Source: Diplolepis rosae (lineage: Eukaryota > Arthropoda > Insecta > Hymenoptera > Diplolepididae). From it: a stretch of 64,000 bases of DNA. Where the stretch lies: assembly GCA_030998225.1 (NCBI GenBank), contig JAPYXD010000522.1, positions 5,642,001 through 5,706,000 of the forward strand, written 5' to 3'. The notes under the pieces are model-generated. The model saw nothing but the letters and a program-made list of their open reading frames with translations, was not told where the DNA came from and did no database searches. Within the stretch, counting starts at the first letter, position 1. The number at the start of each line of letters is the position of its first letter. Position numbers and translations under genes: made by a program. Of this stretch, positions 37,001 through 43,000 are shown piece after piece.

Positions 37001-40000
37001 CTACGCAACCGAAATGGACTCATTTAGAAATCAATTAATTTTAACTGAAGATCAAATCAGAATTATACAATTTTTCTATGGAAGTCGATCAACGTCGAAT
37101 TAAAGTCGCAAATCGTTCAGCATCGAAACATCGAGAAAGCGCTCGAAAAGACCTTACGTCGCTTGGAAAAAAAGCAGAAGAGCAAAACTCATGCTTGGAA
37201 GGGCAGCTATGTGTTGCTGGGATAGCAGGGTAAAGGTAAAAAAATTAGCAAGTCGATATTTTAAATATTTGATATAGTACATCGTAACACGCTAAACTTT
37301 TCTCGCATTCACTTGAAGCTTCAACTTCTTAGATAGATTATCTAGGGAATCACACACGATTTTCAAGATTGATCAATAATTACATTTTTTATAAATAATT
37401 TAAAGTCGAATTTTAGTCGAAAATGAAAAAAAATTCAAACAGATGCTAATTTGCGAATTTAAAAAAAAATTATAATCGTAGGTACTTCTCTAGAAAAACT
37501 AATCTAGATTAATGACAAATTTTTTGTTTTGCTCTAGGTGGTGTTCGGAGACTGCTATGTTGTACGCCGATTTCCGTCTCGAAAAAAACGCATGTTCAAG
37601 TTACCAAGTGCCACGGCGCCTTTTTTTATCGTAAATTTAAATAAAATTTTTTTTGTATACCTTAATACATGTATAATAAAATCTCAAAATTTCATTTTAA
37701 TCCATTGACTAGTTTTCGAGGCCAAAATTCCCAAAAAAGGTTCATTTTTTAGTGTGCCTGGGTAGTATAACCGCTTAAGGCTCTATTGGCCTTAAGGTAG
37801 TTTTCATTCACGAAAACTAGACCTCTGGCAAAAATAGATAATTTTGCTTTTAAGAATAGCAATATTATTATTAAAGGGCTATTTTGAAAGAAAAAAGATT
37901 ATTTTACATGAAAAAAATTTGAAACACAGAAAAATAATTTTATTAATAAATTTTAGTTTTGACCCAACTTTTCTTCTAATCGCTTCTTACTAAATATCAA
38001 AAATTTATATGATCCTAATAAATCATGAATCATTTGTTTAGAGAAAAGATTTCCCACAACTTCGCTGTTTCTGACTTTTAAAAATAAATTCTTTAATGGC
38101 TGAAACCATTAAAAAACATTTTCCAAAACGAAATTTTCATAAAAAAATTACTGAATTTGATAATAATTTATTCATTTTCGAAAATTGGAAATGGTTAAGT
38201 TGTAGGGAATCTTTTTCTTGAAAAAGTGATTTGTGATTTATTAAAATCGCATAATTTTTTAAAATTTGGCAAGAAGGGATAAGAAAAGAAATTGGGGCAA
38301 GAATAAAATTTATTAATAACATTATTTTTCTGTGTTTCAAATTTTTTTCACGTAAAATAATCTTTTCTCTTTCAAAGTAGCCCTTCAATAATAATATTGC
38401 TATTCTTGAAAGCAAAATTATCTATTTTTGCCTGAGGTCTAATTTTCGTGGATTAACTACCTTAAGGAACACATTTTCATCGTAATACTCGCGCTCGATT
38501 TTTTCCCAAATATCAAAAAGAAAAAAAAATATTTTGAAAACACTTTTCAGGCGAACACACAATTAAAACAGTTATTACATATAAAATAAGAATTATATCT
38601 CGCATGGTCAAAAACCAAAACTAAGGTAGATGACTTAGCAATCGTCAGTGTACCAATGATCGTAATTTTACTCATGAAAGACAAAATATTGAAAAATATT
38701 CAGGGGGTCTCAAAACGTCGAGATTTGATGAAAATTTGAAAAGTTATTTTTCACATAAAACCAATACCTTCTCATATGATGAGAATGTATAAATATGTGT
38801 CAAATATTTTTGATCAAAGAATGCAAAAAAAAAGACATTTTAAATGTAAATCTGAGGTGGAATCATCCCTATAGATACTCACATTACGCCACTGATGAAT
38901 TTCAGTAACAGAAAGAAGTAATAAGATTCAACGAAAACGCTTCCTACATTACAAATTGAATCCACCAATAGAGCGAGAAGAAGCAACTTTCGCTTTCCTA
39001 GATGATTCGACACTGAATCCTGAAGAATAAAGTCCCATAGGATTCCTGACACAACTATACCTGAAAATTGAATAGAAAATAGTACATTTAAAATTTTTTT
39101 GAAGCTGTTTGAATCGTCTAAACTCTTATAAAATTTCTTGCACAAAATATGACAAAATATTTCAAAAGGTTCTATCAAATTTAAATTTCCTTTGATCACA
39201 AGAATAGATACATATATTCCTGAAAATAATTTGAAATAAATTTGATAAAACCTTAAGTTTAAATATTTTGCCACAAGAATTATTTATAACAATGGTTATT
39301 GTTAACTTTTCAAATATTTTTATGACTAGCAGTCATTCGTCCAATAGTTTAAAACATTTTCAAAGTGCAAAAATTGTTCTTTAAAAGAACTCATTCTTGA
39401 AATAATAAAGCATGAATGTTAATTTGTAAAATTCAATTTAAAATTGATTAAAATGCCTATTTAATATAACTATTGATAATGAAAAATAGGTTTATAATGC
39501 TAGATTTTATAACGGCTGCAATTTCAAGAAAGCAGAGTGGCGCAGTGGAAGCGTGCTGGGCCCATAACCCAGAGGTCCGTGGATCGAAACCACGCTCTGC
39601 TAATGTTTTTTTTTAAATAATATTTTCGTACTCCAGTAATAATTATAACAAAATATTATTATAAAGTGCTCCTCACTGTTATGAAATAGTATATTGTGCA
39701 ACTAGGGAATAAAAAATTTATTTTGCGAGTGTCAAGTTTGATGCCCGGGCAAAATGAGGGTAACAACCACACGAGTAAAATTAATGTTTTTTCCGTGTCG
39801 CTTACGATTTTTTTCTATGAGGGGGTAAAAATGGGTTTTATTTGCCCACACGGGGCAGTAAAATCCACTTTGTGACCTGCTTGTAGAAAAAAAAAAATTT
39901 CTACGCGAAAGGGCAAAAATTTGGAATTTTTTTATAAAAATTTTATTTGCTATATTTTACCAAATATTATTAAAGATTTATCATTCTAAGGAATACCTGA

Positions 40001-43000
40001 AATCGTTCTAGCGATCAAAGGAGATTATAATTTGAAAAAATCTCAAATTTAAATATTTTGCCACAGGAATTGTTTTTTTTTACTTTAATTTTAATTTTTT
40101 CACCGATAATAAGACTATTTGCCAATTTGTTCATGAAATTTCTTCATAACAATTAAATGGAATAATAAAAATTATACTAGATTATACTACGAGTTATAAT
40201 ATATATTTTTAGAAACCTTTATTGCACGCTTTTATACTTTAGTCTACACTTCTGAATTTTACTGAACTGTGATTCATTATTTAACACTTCATACAGCATA
40301 AATAATTACATGATACTAAATAATTTCTAACTTGTCCATGTGTCCCAATTTTGATCAATAGTTGAATAAAATTACTGAAACTATTTTTCTCTGTGTAATA
40401 TTGTATTTGGTATTTGAAATACTAATTTGTCTTCTAACATATATGTTTTAAAGATTGTTATGGATATATCGAATATCTATGCCATAATATGAATAAGTGT
40501 TATAAAACTTCAGCTTTGTCCATTTTAATACAATATTATACCTAATTTTTGTCAATTTTTTATCATTTACTCTAACGAAATGTTTCTCAGCATACAGGCC
40601 GTGTCCAGGTCTGGCTCGATATTTTATTGTGGGACTAGCGCCAAGCCTGGTAGTTTCTACACGAAATACTTTTGTCTTTTAAAACCTCTAAAATTTCTAA
40701 TTTTCACAGTTTTCCTGCTTTTTTAAATTTTGTATCAATTTGATAAGATGATTATTTATGCAATGCTATAGTTAATATATTTAGCTTTTCTATGGAAGTG
40801 AAAAATCGAAAAATAAGCAAGAAAAGAAAATTTACCATTTATTTTATTGGAGTAAAAACTGGGCAAAGATGAATTACGTTCATCAAACTTGAAACAACTT
40901 GAAAGTGAAGTTTTACGGCAAAAGTTTTATGCCCTCGAAACTGTGTATCGCTGATACGAACATAAACCTGATACGTGTGCAGATACGTAAATTACATTAT
41001 ATTTCTATCGATACCGATAAGCTGGAAATCGAATCATACTTCAATAAGAAAAGTACAAAATAAATTATAACTGAAATGTAAGAAGACATGAATATTTTAT
41101 TGATCGTTGCCAAAAAGACGTTAAATTTGGTCTATTGATTTTTTGAATAAAGAAAACAATTCTGAACCAGTTGAAGTATTTTTTTTCATAATTTTTCGAT
41201 AAAAGAGAAGAAAGGTATTTCGTTTGGAAATATATATATACATATAACGGATAACATACCTATGTACACAATGGATACGAGGACACCCTTTCGAAAAAGG
41301 GTAAGGTCAAAAAGGCACTCGAGGGCTGGCAAGATAAAAGCTGGACTCGTTGTGTCAAATACGCTGGACCATCCAGCAGGTAAAACAGCCAATAACAGCA
41401 AGAGTTGAAACACTCCATAACCTTCGGATAAAATGTTAGCAATCCTTAATTTTCGATTTAAATGCAATTAACTGCTAATTTTATAAACTATTAATTTTTT
41501 AATTACTTAGCTATAATACACGTAGAAAAAGGATTCGCTAAATTAACTGCAAGTTTCTTACCTAGTTTCACAGCTGCACTTTATTATATAGTGGCTGTAA
41601 GAATTATTCAGAGCTTGTGAGAGTACCAGTTCGTGACTAGAGTTTTTTGGCCTCACTCAAGTAAAAATAAATCAACTTTTTTGATAAATTTTTCATAAAA
41701 TATTCAAAGAATTATCACTTTACCATACATAAATAATTTTCAAGAACAACTTTACAAAATATTTAAAAATTCTAATTTGCAAATTATTTTCACTTATGAC
41801 AATACTATTCAGCAAAAAATTTTAACGTCTTTTAAAACACCAACACCAACAAAATTTAAATATAATGTTGTTTATGAAATTAAATGCATACAATGCAACA
41901 GTATATATATTGGACAAACCTGTAGATTGTTACACATAAATTTAAACATATAATTCATATAAAAAAAATAACTCTATTAATTTCAGAACAAATATTGAAA
42001 ATTTAATTGACATTTATTTTAATATTATTAAACTTTCTAAATAATCAATTTACCTATTTATCAATTTATGAATTTAAATTGAAAAAATTTCCCCACCTTA
42101 CACTTTTATAATCGATCTTAACCTAACATCTTATTTATATTTCTTATTAGTCATCATGGAACTCCATGATGCTTATTGTTAAAATTTTAATTCATCTATT
42201 ACAAAATTAAAATATGTAAGTTAAAAACTACTCTATTAACACTAATTTTTATTTAAAATACGCAGTTTTAATATATTAATTACAACTATATTTTTTAGCA
42301 GAATAATATTGTTTATTTTCAGAATTTTAATGATTTTATTATTTACATAACCTACAATATGAGATTCTGACAAATTCTAAAATTCCTAACATCAGAATTA
42401 AAATACTGAATATATAACCATAAGATGTCTATATCTTTTGGCAATCTACGGAATTTCTACAATTTTAAAAACAACAAATATGCAATATTAATAATTTTTA
42501 CCACGAGAAATAGAAATAAAATGGTTTATTACAACGAATTTTAATACTAAAAATTATACGCCAATCGATGTCTCAATTTTAAAATTTTACTTCTGCGCAA
42601 CGATTTTTCAAAGGTAACAACATTTCAATATTTTGTATCGAAACTTTGGACTGTTTGTTTATCATTTCTTTGTATGTAATCCATGTTTATGTTATTATTT
42701 TTTAATCTTGATAAAGACTAAAGTTTCAAAATTATTTGTTTCAAAATGATCTACAAATTTGTTGCAAACTATTTTTCCATAGGACTTACACGTTTTCTTT
42801 TATTCATCAAAAGTGTTATTATGAAAATCAAAAATTCAATTTTCACACCAAAATATATGAGATACGGAAAGAATGCTAGGAAATAAAATTGTTTATTTTT
42901 TAAAGATCTACAACTTTGATATTTTTTCCATAGAAGCCATATCCTTTGCTTACTAATGAAAACTATTTTTAAAAATACTTCGGAGCACGACGATCGAATC

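Noticed and set aside
39616..41185. Additional coding exon in intron 3
   Set aside because: Exons 3 and 4 already join in phase; no GT-AG pair gives a plausible extra exon.
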